NCBI GenBank assembly: GCA_945898045.1
Contig: CAMDGG010000001.1
Coordinates: forward strand, 1 to 64,000
Source of the DNA: a bacterium UBP8_UBA817
GTDB lineage: Bacteria; Margulisbacteria; Marinamargulisbacteria; SXXA01; SICP01
Direction: 5' to 3'
DNA length: 64,000 nucleotides
This document shows positions 8,507 to 17,830 of the stretch, one piece after another (position 1 is the first letter of the stretch; every line of letters starts with the position of its first letter). The position numbers and the translations under genes were made by a program. Below the pieces are notes generated by a model that was given only the letters and a program-made list of their open reading frames with translations, searched no databases and had not been told where the DNA came from.

Positions 8507-10483
8507 ATGTCAAAACCTAAAAAGCCTGCTCCAGCACCTAACCAAAGTATTTGGCGTAACTTAATTTGGGTTTTGGTTCTTGCTCTTATTGGCGCATCTT
8601 TCTTTTTAAACTATTCCAGCAGCCCTAAAAAGCCTGCCGAAGTCGGTTTCTCCACGTTCATGACTCAACTTGAAAAAGGAGAGATTAGCGACGTGACGGT
8701 GAGTCCTACTGATCATGTGATTACCGGCAAAACAAAAGCAGGCGTTTCATTTAAAACCTATTTTTTAGACTACCCCGATTTGGTTCCTGATTTAAAAGCC
8801 CATGGCATTCCCGTCACTGTTAATACGAATAGTGGGAATTGGTTGTGGAGCGCGGTTATTCAGGGTCTTCTTCCTTTTATATTGATCGGTCTTTTATGGT
8901 TTTTTATCTTCAGACAAGCTCAGGGCGCTAATAATCAGGCCATGTCTTTTGGAAAGTCTCGGGCAACCCCTTGGCAAAAAGACAAAGATAATATTACAAC
9001 GTTTAAAGATGTTGCGGGTGTTGAAGAAGCCGTTGAAGAACTTCAAGAAATTGTTGATTACTTAAAAGCCCCTAAAAAATATTTGGACATTGGTGCCAAG
9101 ATTCCAAAAGGTGTTTTGTTAATGGGGCCTCCTGGAACTGGAAAGACGTTATTGGCTCGTGCGATTGCAGGTGAGGCGGGCGTGCCTTTCTTTGGATTGT
9201 CGGGTTCTGACTTTGTTGAAATGTTTGTGGGCGTTGGCGCCTCTCGGGTAAGAGATTTATTTGGCCAAGCAAAAAAGAATCAGCCTTGCATTATTTTTGT
9301 GGATGAAATTGATGCAGTAGGTAGACAACGTGGTGCCGGTTTAGGTGGTGGTCATGATGAACGTGAGCAGACATTAAACCAATTATTGGTAGAGATGGAT
9401 GGCTTTGAAAGCAAGCAGACCGTTATTGTAATTGCAGCCACTAACCGTCCTGATATTTTGGATCCTGCATTGCTTCGACCAGGCCGATTTGACCGCCAAA
9501 TTACGGTGGATAAGCCTGATGTCAAAGGTCGACTGGCTATTCTTCAGATTCATGCAAAAAATAAAAAATTATCTAAAAAAATTAATCTGGAAATTATTGC
9601 CAAACGTACGCCAGGATTTACTGGAGCGGACTTAGCTAATTTAGTTAATGAAGCGGCGCTTCTTTCTGCACGTAAGGGTTTGAAAGTGATTACGATGATA
9701 GAAATGGAAGAATCGATTGACCGCGTCATGGCTGGACCACAACGCAAGTCACGCGCTATGTCTCCCAAAGAAAAGGAAATCGTTGCGTATCATGAGGTAG
9801 GACATGCCATTGTTGCGCAAAGACTTCCGGGGGCAGATCCTGTTCATAAAGTCAGTATCTTGCCTCGTGGACGTGCGTTGGGTTATACACTGCAGCTTCC
9901 TGTTGAAGATAAAAATTTAATTTCTCGCACTGAAATCAAACACCAAATTCAAATACTGATGGGTGGACGCATTGCAGAAGATTTGACGTTTCATGAAATT
10001 ACATCTGGTGCATCCAATGACATTGAGCGGGCTACAGACTTGGCCAGAGGCTATATTTGTCATTATGGCATGAGTGCTAAATTGGGAGTTCGTAAATTTG
10101 GAAAGTCGCAGTCCCAGGTCTTTTTAGGACGTGATTATTCGGATCATTCTAAAGATTATTCGGAAGCCACGGCCAATGCCATTGATGATGAAATCAAAGC
10201 ATTAATTGACGAGTGTTATGCGGGTGCCCTGAAGATTTTGACCGACAACCAAGCAAAGCTCATTGACATTTCTAAGATCCTGATGGACAAAGAGGTGCTT
10301 GAGGCAGATCAATTTGAGGCGTTGATGGCCTCAGAAAATCCTAACGATGTTGATTTAGATGCGCTTGCTTTACCTACTTCGGAATCACATGAAGACGAAG
10401 CGGAAAAGCCTAAACCCAAGAAGCGTACCAAGTCTAAATCTTCGGATACAAAGGAAGATCCATCTCTCATAATCGGGGCGTAG
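8507..10483 (+). CDS. ftsH: ATP-dependent zinc metalloprotease FtsH
   Basis: A 658-residue membrane AAA+ protease for quality control of membrane and regulatory proteins. Membrane segments are near residues 18-36 and 120-140 with a periplasmic domain between. The AAA module has [29 protein letters not shown] and the SRH region [19 protein letters not shown]. The protease site is HEVGHA. The tail is Lys/Glu/Ser-rich. The last codons and the TAG stop (10481-10483) lie inside the 5' end of the downstream tRNA-Pro, a ten-base overlap. Confidence 0.98.
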   Translation: MSKPKKPAPAPNQSIWRNLIWVLVLALIGASFFLNYSSSPKKPAEVGFSTFMTQLEKGEISDVTVSPTDHVITGKTKAGVSFKTYFLDYPDLVPDLKAHGIPVTVNTNSGNWLWSAVIQGLLPFILIGLLWFFIFRQAQGANNQAMSFGKSRATPWQKDKDNITTFKDVAGVEEAVEELQEIVDYLKAPKKYLDIGAKIPKGVLLMGPPGTGKTLLARAIAGEAGVPFFGLSGSDFVEMFVGVGASRVRDLFGQAKKNQPCIIFVDEIDAVGRQRGAGLGGGHDEREQTLNQLLVEMDGFESKQTVIVIAATNRPDILDPALLRPGRFDRQITVDKPDVKGRLAILQIHAKNKKLSKKINLEIIAKRTPGFTGADLANLVNEAALLSARKGLKVITMIEMEESIDRVMAGPQRKSRAMSPKEKEIVAYHEVGHAIVAQRLPGADPVHKVSILPRGRALGYTLQLPVEDKNLISRTEIKHQIQILMGGRIAEDLTFHEITSGASNDIERATDLARGYICHYGMSAKLGVRKFGKSQSQVFLGRDYSDHSKDYSEATANAIDDEIKALIDECYAGALKILTDNQAKLIDISKILMDKEVLEADQFEALMASENPNDVDLDALALPTSESHEDEAEKPKPKKRTKSKSSDTKEDPSLIIGA

Positions 10484-10550
10484 CGCAGCCTGGTAGCGCA
10501 CTAGCATGGGGTGCTAGTGGTCGCTGGTTCAAATCCAGTCGCCCCGACCA
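10474..10550 (+). tRNA. tRNA-Pro (anticodon GGG), CCA encoded
   Basis: A 77-base cloverleaf. The acceptor stem CGGGGCG pairs with CGCCCCG. The anticodon stem CTAGC/GCTAG encloses the loop ATGGGGT with anticodon GGG. The T arm is CTGG-TTCAAAT-CCAG, the discriminator is A, and CCA is encoded. The 5' end overlaps the last ten bases of ftsH, and rsmI begins nine bases after the CCA. Confidence 0.96.
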
Positions 10551-10559
10551 ATTACTTTC

Positions 10560-11396
10560 ATGACCTCATCATCCACCGGAATTTTATATGTATGTGCAAC
10601 CCCCATTGGGAATTTATCGGATTGCTCTACACGACTTATTTCCACATTAAAATCTGTAGCCTGTATTGCGGCAGAAGATACGCGTGTGACACAACAGTTG
10701 TTACGACATTTCGAGTTCAAAACGCCTCTTATGAGCTTACAAAAATTCAATGAAGCTTCGCGAGTAGACCAGATTGCAGGGCTTCTTTCAGAAGGTAAGG
10801 ATGTCGCGCTTGTTAGTGATGCCGGTACTCCGGCTCTTTCGGATCCCGGGGCTTTACTTGTTGGGGGCTTGATTGCACGTGGGTTTCGTATCTCTCCTGT
10901 TCCTGGCCCCTCTTCCATCACAACACTTTTGTCTGTTGCGGGGTTGCCTGCGGATCAGTTTTATTTTGGCGGCTTTTTTCCAAGAAAAGAAGCAGAAGCG
11001 ACTACGCTTTTAGCCTCTTTGCAAACACTTCAAGTCCCACTTTGTTTTTTAGAATCTCCTAAGCGTATTGTCAAAACGTTAGGCTGGCTTATCGAACTAT
11101 ATCCGACGGCCAAGATTGTTTTAGGCAAAGAATTAACCAAGACCTACGAATGGTTTCATCATGGCACCCCTGCATCCGCATTAGAGGCACTTGATACGAT
11201 ACTTGTAAAAGGTGAATGGTGCTTTGTGGCCTCACTCCCCAAACAACTGTCTAAAGACGTTCATACTATCGTATCGGATCTCAAATCTCATGGACTCTCT
11301 CTTTCTCAAGTAGTATATGTAACGCAGTCATTATTAGGATTGCCCAAGAATGCGGTTTATAACGCGTTTCATGAGCCAGGAGATATCACGTCATGA
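10560..11396 (+). CDS. rsmI: 16S rRNA 2'-O-ribose C1402 methyltransferase
   Basis: A 278-residue SAM-dependent tetrapyrrole-methylase-fold enzyme that methylates C1402 in the ribosomal P site. Signature stretches are [39 protein letters not shown] and [18 protein letters not shown]. The ATG has no Shine-Dalgarno sequence. It lies nine bases after the mature end of tRNA-Pro, so trimming of the tRNA would leave a nearly leaderless mRNA. It overlaps tatD by four bases. Confidence 0.96.
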   Translation: MTSSSTGILYVCATPIGNLSDCSTRLISTLKSVACIAAEDTRVTQQLLRHFEFKTPLMSLQKFNEASRVDQIAGLLSEGKDVALVSDAGTPALSDPGALLVGGLIARGFRISPVPGPSSITTLLSVAGLPADQFYFGGFFPRKEAEATTLLASLQTLQVPLCFLESPKRIVKTLGWLIELYPTAKIVLGKELTKTYEWFHHGTPASALEALDTILVKGEWCFVASLPKQLSKDVHTIVSDLKSHGLSLSQVVYVTQSLLGLPKNAVYNAFHEPGDITS

Positions 11397-12142
11397 TCGA
11401 TACACATGCCCACGTTTTTTTATGCAAAACGCCGCTTGAAGAAATTCTAGAAAATGCACGTCAGGCGGGTGTCACCCATATGGCCAATGTTGCTTTAGAC
11501 CTTGCGAGTGCAAAGTCCGTTTTGGCACTATCCAAAACCTATCCGCAATTAATACCTACGATTGGGCTTTATCCCTCCGAAGCAGAAAAGCCTTATTCGC
11601 TTCAAGACTTGCGAATACTCTTGGAAGCGGGTGGATTTAAGGCGATTGGTGAAATCGGCCTCGATTTTCTTAAAAATTATGCAACTAAAGAAAAACAAAG
11701 CGCTTTATTTGAAGGCCAGCTTCAACTTGCACTTGATTTTGATTTACCCGTGTTAATTCATAATAGGCAGGCTGACATCGAAATGATTGAAACCTTCAGA
11801 AAATTCCCGACTGTTAAAAAAGTATTTCATTGTTTTTGTTCTCCTCTATCTTTTGCAAATACGATGTTATCTATCAATTCTGAAACTTATTTTTCATTTG
11901 GAGGCCTTATCACTTATGATCCTGACGAGGCCTACCTAGAAACCATTCGCACGATTCCATTGGAACGGATGATGATTGAAACAGACTGCCCCTACCTAAC
12001 ACCTACTACACTTAAAGGTCGCGAAAATCAGCCCGCCTACGTGGTAGAAATTGCGAAGAAAATTGCAGAAATCAAGCAGGTTTCTTTGCGTGAAGTAGAC
12101 GACATTACAAGCGAAAATGCGAGACAATTTTTTGGCATATGA
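11393..12142 (+). CDS. tatD: TatD-family metal-dependent hydrolase/DNase
   Basis: A 249-residue TIM-barrel hydrolase. Metal ligands are visible in the N-terminal MIDTHAHV, in GEIGLDF and PVLIHNRQAD, in the FHCF motif and in IETDCPYLTPTTLKG. Family members are 3'-5' nucleases acting in repair or RNA quality control. It is coupled to both neighbours by ATGA-type overlaps (rsmI upstream, the pilC-like gene downstream). Confidence 0.93.
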   Translation: MIDTHAHVFLCKTPLEEILENARQAGVTHMANVALDLASAKSVLALSKTYPQLIPTIGLYPSEAEKPYSLQDLRILLEAGGFKAIGEIGLDFLKNYATKEKQSALFEGQLQLALDFDLPVLIHNRQADIEMIETFRKFPTVKKVFHCFCSPLSFANTMLSINSETYFSFGGLITYDPDEAYLETIRTIPLERMMIETDCPYLTPTTLKGRENQPAYVVEIAKKIAEIKQVSLREVDDITSENARQFFGI

Positions 12143-13131
12143 TTGGACTGATTAAAGATCTGATACTTTTACAACGATTGGCTATTTTTTGCCGAAAACT
12201 GTCACATTCTTTAGAAGCGGGTCTCTCCCTGGAACGTGCACTTTACTTGTTCTCACAGGAAGAAACGCACCCCGAATTTAAGCGTCGCTTACAGTCTCTT
12301 CTGACAGATCTCGAGTCTGGCCGAAGTTTTGCCATCTCTTTTTCTCAGATAGCACCTTATGTGCTTCCGATGCGATTTACCGAAGAATCCCCCATTGTAG
12401 ACATTCGATTGTTTCTAATGCATTGTGCAACGTATTTAGAGAAACGACATGTCTATTTAATATCTTTATTTAAACAGCTTTTTTATCCTGCGGTTTTGCT
12501 ACTTAGTGCGATCTCGGTATCTATTTTATTTTTCACAACGCTCTTACCACATTACCTCTATTTTTTTTCAGGATTAAATCTCAAGCCCCCTGCTTTCCTT
12601 ATGTTTCTAATGTCGCTTCGACGTTATATGGGTCTATTTTTTGGTGTGAGCTTGCTTCTTTTAGCTGGACTTTGGCTACAGTCTAAACAGATTACTTCTT
12701 TTATAAAAAGTCGTTTTTTACAAACGCGAAAAGCCAATGCCTTGTGGTTATTATCGCTGCTTTTATCCAGCGGACTTTCTTTTAAATTGGCGATTCAAAG
12801 TATTTATTTTGGCAAAGAAGATCACTTGGGCGTTTTATTTTTAAACTTCAAAGAAACACTTTTTGAGTCTGGGGATTTTAGTCATGCCATAGGAACACAT
12901 TTATCTCTTTCGCCCTATCAAAACGAGCTTATTTTGGCGTCCCAAAGAACAGGACGTTTACCCGAAGCCCTTCAAGATGTTGCCTCTGATATTTATACAC
13001 TTCAAGAAATGAGGACACGTAGATTTCTTGGTTTTTTGCAGCCGGCATTGCTACTTATCATGGGCATTTTTGTTTTTGGTTTTGTTTATCTTACTTTCAT
13101 TCCTATCTTAGAAGGACTAACCGCGATTTAA
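12139..13131 (+). CDS. Type IV pilus / type II secretion inner-membrane platform protein (PilC/GspF-like)
   Basis: A 330-residue membrane protein of GspF architecture, with two cytoplasmic helical domains separated by membrane helices (near residues 115-140, 165-185 and 300-320). The first domain starts FCRKLSHSLEAGLSLERALYL. The second contains LWLLSLLLSSGLSFKLAIQS and LILASQRTGRLPEALQDVA. At about 330 residues it is shorter than typical PilC (about 400). The platform connects the assembly ATPase to the growing pilus. A pilin gene lies about 1.3 kb away, but no ATPase or peptidase gene is in the window. Its end overlaps the convergent TPR gene by 15 bases. Confidence 0.75.
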   Translation: MIGLIKDLILLQRLAIFCRKLSHSLEAGLSLERALYLFSQEETHPEFKRRLQSLLTDLESGRSFAISFSQIAPYVLPMRFTEESPIVDIRLFLMHCATYLEKRHVYLISLFKQLFYPAVLLLSAISVSILFFTTLLPHYLYFFSGLNLKPPAFLMFLMSLRRYMGLFFGVSLLLLAGLWLQSKQITSFIKSRFLQTRKANALWLLSLLLSSGLSFKLAIQSIYFGKEDHLGVLFLNFKETLFESGDFSHAIGTHLSLSPYQNELILASQRTGRLPEALQDVASDIYTLQEMRTRRFLGFLQPALLLIMGIFVFGFVYLTFIPILEGLTAI

Positions 13132-14325
13132 TAACGGAGTCATCTCAATATTTTTGAGAATTTCCTCAATTTCTTGTGCTTCTTCGTCCAAATAATAAGT
13201 CGTCACAATAATAAAGACATGCTTGCGAATAATGGCGACATAGAAAAATTGCTGCGCGCTTGTGGGATAAATATCACACGTAGCCGTCAAGACATCAAAG
13301 GCAATGGTTCCGATTGTTCTTTTAGCAATTTCTTTACTAAAAGTATAAGGTTCTTTGCTCTTCTCGAGAGTCTTTTTTATTTCTTGAATATAATCGACAC
13401 TCGTCGCTACACCTGGATGATCCATCGGTTCTGCCATCACCAAACAAGAAGGATTGGTTGCAGGCGTCCCTTGTTCACGTTTATAGATTGAAATTAAATT
13501 TGCACGATTTTTAGGCATCCTTGCCTCATCTAAGATCACCCATTTTTTGGGTACCTGAAAGGTGAAGTTGAAAAATTTATTTTGATAAGTTTTTCCATCC
13601 AGCGCACCTTTGTCTAGCGGCTTATACGCATCAACGATAGCAATAAAACGGGCATCCATTTTTAATGGCAAGAAAACAGGATCGTCACTATATTTCCAGG
13701 CGGGAAATTGATTTTTCATTGCCAATTCTATATTGGTATAAAAAGCTTCTTTATTCCCTTTTGTCCATTCGATTTCTGCTAATGTAGAGTAGGCATATCC
13801 GCTTTTTGGATCGGCGATAAGCGCCGTTTTAATATCCTCTTGCGCCAGATCTAATTTACCCATTTTAAAATACGTGTAGGCTCTATTATTGTAGGCTTGG
13901 GCATGACTTGGAGACAAGGCAATTGCAGTAGTAAGATCTACGATGGCTTCCGTATAACGCCCTTTTTCGCTCAACAATGTTCCGCGTCTGTAATACGCTG
14001 GCTCAAAATTACCTATAATCTTTATAGCAGATGTATAATCCGCTTCTGCTTCTTTCTCTTTTTTTAGAGATTCATTGTAAATACCTCGTTTGAAATAGGC
14101 ATATACATTTTTTGGATTTTCCTCGATGGCCTTATCATAAAAATGGACCAAAAGCGCTTCATTGGGCTCTTTCCCTATTTCTAGGATATACGCTTTTTTC
14201 ACCCATTCACTTTTAAAAAAAGCGGGATCTAACTGATCACTATTAAATACTTCTTGGGTTTTATCTCGACATGCCCCAAGCAGTAACACACTTATAAAGA
14301 GTAGAAATAACATCGAGCGTTTCAT
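13117..14325 (-). CDS. TPR-repeat lipoprotein
   Basis: A 402-residue protein. The lipobox LLLGAC places the lipidated cysteine at residue 19. Several tetratricopeptide repeats follow at about residues 60-190, for example NVYAYFKRGIYNESLKKEKE and HAQAYNNRAYTYFKMGKLD. The C-terminal half (about 240-400) is an unrecognised globular region rich in aromatic residues (FFNFTFQVPKKWVI). TPR lipoproteins often support pilus or envelope assembly (PilF-like), and a pilin gene lies just upstream on the other strand, but the specific role is not shown. The ATG lies nine bases after a -10 box and has no Shine-Dalgarno sequence. Confidence 0.8.
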   Translation of the reverse strand: MKRSMLFLLFISVLLLGACRDKTQEVFNSDQLDPAFFKSEWVKKAYILEIGKEPNEALLVHFYDKAIEENPKNVYAYFKRGIYNESLKKEKEAEADYTSAIKIIGNFEPAYYRRGTLLSEKGRYTEAIVDLTTAIALSPSHAQAYNNRAYTYFKMGKLDLAQEDIKTALIADPKSGYAYSTLAEIEWTKGNKEAFYTNIELAMKNQFPAWKYSDDPVFLPLKMDARFIAIVDAYKPLDKGALDGKTYQNKFFNFTFQVPKKWVILDEARMPKNRANLISIYKREQGTPATNPSCLVMAEPMDHPGVATSVDYIQEIKKTLEKSKEPYTFSKEIAKRTIGTIAFDVLTATCDIYPTSAQQFFYVAIIRKHVFIIVTTYYLDEEAQEIEEILKNIEMTPLLNRG

Positions 14326-14334
14326 AGTTTACCA

Positions 14335-14363
14335 ATGATAGTCCAGGCCTGGCTTTCATTCAA
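14335..14363 (-). promoter_or_regulatory. Promoter of the TPR lipoprotein gene, leaderless arrangement
   Basis: On the minus strand TTGAAT (14363-14358) and TATCAT (14340-14335) are 17 bases apart. The ATG at 14325 is nine bases after the -10 box, so the expected start site falls at or within about three bases of the start codon. Confidence 0.6.
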
Positions 14364-14407
14364 CACGATACATTATATCGTCATATTTTTTGCAAAATAT
14401 ATATTTA

Positions 14408-14436
14408 TTGACTTTTATATTTCTGTGAGACATACT
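14408..14436 (+). promoter_or_regulatory. Promoter of the pilin gene, leaderless arrangement
   Basis: TTGACT (14408-14413) and CATACT (14431-14436) are 17 bases apart. The pilin ATG at 14444 is seven bases after the -10 box and no Shine-Dalgarno sequence exists. The predicted transcript begins at the start codon. Confidence 0.6.
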
Positions 14437-14443
14437 ACTTATC

Positions 14444-14857
14444 ATGAACAAAAAAGAAAACGGATTTACATTGATCGAACTTCTTGTGACGATGGTTATT
14501 ATTGGAATTATTACCTCATTTGCAATTCCTAGCTTCTCAAAGATTCAAAATCGTGCGAAAGAAAGCAATATCAAATCCACACTTCACTCCCTCCAAGTTT
14601 CCATTGAAGCCTATGCAGCAGCAAATGGCACTTATCCTACTGGTTCCGACATCGATTTACCCACACTTGTTACGACACTTAAAACCAGTGGTGAATTTTC
14701 AAAACTACCTATCAACCCATTTACAGGAGCCCCCTACACTGCACAAGATAAATCGGGAAAAATACTATACTCACTAGACAGTGCCGCTAATGTCTACACA
14801 CTTACTGCTTACGGCGCAGGCAATACAGCCGAAATCAGTAAACTACAAAATATTTAA
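14444..14857 (+). CDS. Type IV pilin-like protein
   Basis: A 137-residue prepilin. The leader MNKKENG is followed by the conserved FTLIELLVTMVIIGI, with cleavage after Gly7 and the conserved Glu at mature position 5. A small globular domain follows with NPFTGAPYTAQDKSG and no cysteine pair. This is a type IVa or type II (pseudo)pilin; major or minor pilin cannot be decided. The nearest related genes are the pilC-like gene and the TPR lipoprotein. It is convergent with, and overlaps the end of, the sigma factor gene by four bases. Confidence 0.9.
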   Translation: MNKKENGFTLIELLVTMVIIGIITSFAIPSFSKIQNRAKESNIKSTLHSLQVSIEAYAAANGTYPTGSDIDLPTLVTTLKTSGEFSKLPINPFTGAPYTAQDKSGKILYSLDSAANVYTLTAYGAGNTAEISKLQNI

Positions 14858-15459
14858 TGCGGGCTTAATGCTTTCTTCAACTTCTCTATCGACTTTTTAT
14901 AAATACGAGAAATTTGTGATTCCGAAACGCCAACGCGTTCGCCAATATCTTTAAAAGTCAGGTCTTCTCTTGTGTGAAATAGCACAATTTGCCGCTCACG
15001 ATACGTTAGCACTTTCATCGCTTCATTCAACTGAATACCGTTATCAACACCACACTCAAAATCAGCCCTGTCATTTACCATCAAATACATATGCCCTGCG
15101 TCTGCTATCCAGTCATAAAACCGTGTAGGATCTGATTTTGTGATATATCTAATGTGGTCTTTCATCGCACCAATAATACGGGCCTGTGCAAGCGGCCAAA
15201 TATCTTGAGACCGATCAGGGCTCCACACTTTTAATGTCTCTAAAAATTCTAGTTTTGCGAGCGTGGTTAAGTCATCCGTTTCACTTTGCGCAACGTGGGC
15301 AGGCAAGTATCGTGCGTACCGTCTCACCACCTGTACAATTTTAGGATTATAGAACGCAAAAATATCGGGCACGTAGTATTTAAGTAGATGTATTTTGATA
15401 TTATTGAGCACTTTTTTTCCAATGAGGGCCCAAACTTCTTCGACTTTTTCTGTATTCAT
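14854..15459 (-). CDS. fliA: FliA/WhiG-type RNA polymerase sigma factor
   Basis: A 201-residue sigma-70 family protein lacking region 1. Region 2 occupies about residues 38-105. Region 4 is near the C terminus (LTYRERQIVLFHTREDLTF, then DIGERVGVSESQISRIYKKS). At 201 residues it is shorter than E. coli FliA (239) and region 3 seems reduced. It is the last gene of the export-apparatus operon. Its likely target is the exact FliA/SigD-type promoter at 44734-44758, which reads into the cluster of unknown genes and a hook-like gene. The link is inference from consensus matching. Confidence 0.85.
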   Translation of the reverse strand: MNTEKVEEVWALIGKKVLNNIKIHLLKYYVPDIFAFYNPKIVQVVRRYARYLPAHVAQSETDDLTTLAKLEFLETLKVWSPDRSQDIWPLAQARIIGAMKDHIRYITKSDPTRFYDWIADAGHMYLMVNDRADFECGVDNGIQLNEAMKVLTYRERQIVLFHTREDLTFKDIGERVGVSESQISRIYKKSIEKLKKALSPH

Positions 15460-15731
15460 AGTAGACCTAGTCGGACGTAGATTTCTTTTAGATGTTCATG
15501 CGTCAGGGCGTCTGTTTGTTTTTCTTCTGGCAGGAGCGCCCGCACCATTTGCTGACCCTCTTCGTATATTCTAGCCATTACAGCGTCTTTTAATTCTGGG
15601 TCGGTTAGGTTTAGATTTTCCAAAGAGAGATCAATGGCATTGCTACCGTCATCTTTACGCTCGCTTTCTGCTGCCGTACGACGATATTCGCTCTGGGGAA
15701 TTCGCTTAAGATAATAGGCGTCATCAGTCAT
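15456..15731 (-). CDS. Small protein of unknown function between flhA and fliA
   Basis: 91 residues, not recognised. The N-terminal half is charged and probably disordered (RRTAAESERKDDGSNA). The C-terminal half is predicted helical (DPELKDAVMARIYEEG and LTHEHLKEIYVRLGLL). It overlaps the sigma factor start by four bases, so the two should be made together. Size, disorder and coupling to fliA recall anti-sigma factor FlgM, but I see no clear FlgM sequence match. It could also be a chaperone or an unrelated regulator. Confidence 0.6.
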   Translation of the reverse strand: MTDDAYYLKRIPQSEYRRTAAESERKDDGSNAIDLSLENLNLTDPELKDAVMARIYEEGQQMVRALLPEEKQTDALTHEHLKEIYVRLGLL

Positions 15732-15741
15732 AAGTTACGTG

Positions 15742-17826
15742 TTAGCTCCCTTCTTCTGAAATGATACCAATAGATTGCACTTTTACTTTGGGAACAATTT
15801 CATTATAGGACAGAACAACAAGCTGCGGATAATTTCTTTCGGTAAATTTCTTAAAATGGGGCCGAAGACGAGGTGAGCAAAGTGATACCGGGTACTTATC
15901 CATTTTTCGGAAACTACTCATATGATATCCAATTTGGGACAATACTTTTTCACCAAGATGTGGATCTAATGCAAGGAAAGATCCATATTCGGACTGATGC
16001 ACGGCACCAATCATCGTCTCTTCAAGCCTAGGGTCAATAGTAAAAACGGTAATGGTGTCTTCTTTATCCATGTATTGACTACAGATTTGTCTAGCGAGAG
16101 ATTGCCTTACATACTCTGCAAGCAAATTGGTATCACGTGATACATGCGCATAATCTGCGAGCCGCTCTAGAATTGTGGAAAGATCTCGAATAGATACGCG
16201 CTCTTTCACCAACGTCTGTAATACTTTATGCACTTGCCCCAAAGACAACATGTCTGGAACTAGCTCTCGGACAATAGCGGCATTGGTATTTTTGACCAAA
16301 TCTAAAAGCGCTTGTACATTTTGGCGCGTCATAATTTCATCAGAATGTTGCTTGATGGCTTCTGCAAAGTGATTGGCAATGAAGTCTGTAATATTTTGCG
16401 CGGGGATTACATTTTCTTGCAGTAGTTCAATTTGATCTTCTGATACCCAGGCCCCAGGCTCGTTAGAGATGGGGTCTATAGCCTCTACCCCACTGATGCC
16501 TTGTCGCTTTAATTCTGCGACAGCACGCTGTACAAAAAAGTGACCTGGCAATGCCTCTCCAATAGCGACACGCGTACCTCGTATATCTACTTCGTACTGG
16601 TTAGGCGGCAAACTCAAATCATCTTGTACACGCACCCCAGGAATTACAAATCCCAATTCTTGGCCAATATGATAACGTACTAATGTAATACGCTCGAGAA
16701 GGGGTCCGTTTTGTGAAGGGTCAATGAGTGGTACGAGATTACGACCCGTTTTGAGACTGATGGGATCTAAGTTGAGTGTTCCCAATAGATTTTCGGGCTT
16801 TTTCATCGCGTCTTTCGCCGAATCTTGGTTACCCTCCATGGCCATGTCATCTGCATTTTGCTTGGATTTTACAATTGCCAAGGCCAGAACACCTGAACCC
16901 AGAGACAATAGCCCAAAAGGTATAGCAGGAAATCCTGGAATAAAACAACACATAAATAAGACAACAGCTGTTACCGCAAATGCTTTCGGCTGCCGAAAGA
17001 TTTGTGCTGTTACGTCGGCACCCAAACTTTCTTTGGAAGCCGATTTTGTTACAACCAAACCGGTTCCAATTGAGATTAAAAGTGCGGGGACTTGGGCAAC
17101 TAATCCATCTCCAATCGTTAGTGTTGTAAAGACTTTCAGGGCCTCACCCAAACTCAATCCCTGTTGAAATCGTCCGATTAATAATCCGCCGACCACGTTA
17201 ATAAATACGATAATAATACCGGCAATGGCATCCCCTTTTACGAACTTATTAGCACCATCCATGGATCCAAAAAAAGTAGATTCTTGTTCTAATTTTTTTC
17301 GACGTTCTCTGGCGCCATCTGCATCAAGTAACCCTGCATTTAAATCAGCATCGATACTCATTTGCTTTCCAGGCAATGCATCCAATGTGAACCGGGCGGC
17401 CACTTCTGCTACGCGCTCAGATCCTTTTGTAACAACCATAAATTGCACCAACGTAATGATGACAAACGCCACGACGCCGACCACAAAATTTCCTCTGGTT
17501 ACAAAATCCGCGAAAGCCAATACAACGTGTCCATTAAACTCGATACCCTCACTTAAAATAAGCTTGGTAGAAGCAACATTGAGAGAGAGTCTAAAGAGTG
17601 TCAAAATGAGGAGTATTGAGGGGAAAGCAGCAAAATCAAGAGGCTCCGCCAAGTACATAGCCATGAGCAAAACCACGACGCCGATGCCAATACTTAAGAC
17701 CATAAGGATGTCGAGTAACCACGTCGGAATAGGGACGATCATGAGACCGACAATCATGATGACTGTGACCGCAAGAATAACGTCGGAGAGGGAGAAAAGG
17801 TGGCCTAAGGATTTGAGTTTTGACAT
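15742..17826 (-). CDS. flhA: Flagellar-type III export gate protein FlhA
   Basis: 694 residues. The N-terminal half has about eight membrane helices and the FHIPEP signature LDALPGKQMSIDADLNAGLL near residues 150-170. The C-terminal half is the cytoplasmic ring domain (PGVRVQDDLSLPPNQYEVDI and FFVQRAVAELKRQGI) that docks substrate-chaperone complexes. Length and sequence are those of flagellar FlhA, though the SctV proteins of injectisomes share the architecture. It follows flhB by four bases. Confidence 0.96.
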   Translation of the reverse strand: MSKLKSLGHLFSLSDVILAVTVIMIVGLMIVPIPTWLLDILMVLSIGIGVVVLLMAMYLAEPLDFAAFPSILLILTLFRLSLNVASTKLILSEGIEFNGHVVLAFADFVTRGNFVVGVVAFVIITLVQFMVVTKGSERVAEVAARFTLDALPGKQMSIDADLNAGLLDADGARERRKKLEQESTFFGSMDGANKFVKGDAIAGIIIVFINVVGGLLIGRFQQGLSLGEALKVFTTLTIGDGLVAQVPALLISIGTGLVVTKSASKESLGADVTAQIFRQPKAFAVTAVVLFMCCFIPGFPAIPFGLLSLGSGVLALAIVKSKQNADDMAMEGNQDSAKDAMKKPENLLGTLNLDPISLKTGRNLVPLIDPSQNGPLLERITLVRYHIGQELGFVIPGVRVQDDLSLPPNQYEVDIRGTRVAIGEALPGHFFVQRAVAELKRQGISGVEAIDPISNEPGAWVSEDQIELLQENVIPAQNITDFIANHFAEAIKQHSDEIMTRQNVQALLDLVKNTNAAIVRELVPDMLSLGQVHKVLQTLVKERVSIRDLSTILERLADYAHVSRDTNLLAEYVRQSLARQICSQYMDKEDTITVFTIDPRLEETMIGAVHQSEYGSFLALDPHLGEKVLSQIGYHMSSFRKMDKYPVSLCSPRLRPHFKKFTERNYPQLVVLSYNEIVPKVKVQSIGIISEEGS

Positions 17827-17830
17827 AGTT

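Noticed and set aside
10529-10921. Minus-strand frame opposite the start of rsmI
   Set aside because: It is a shadow of rsmI and runs into tRNA-Pro.
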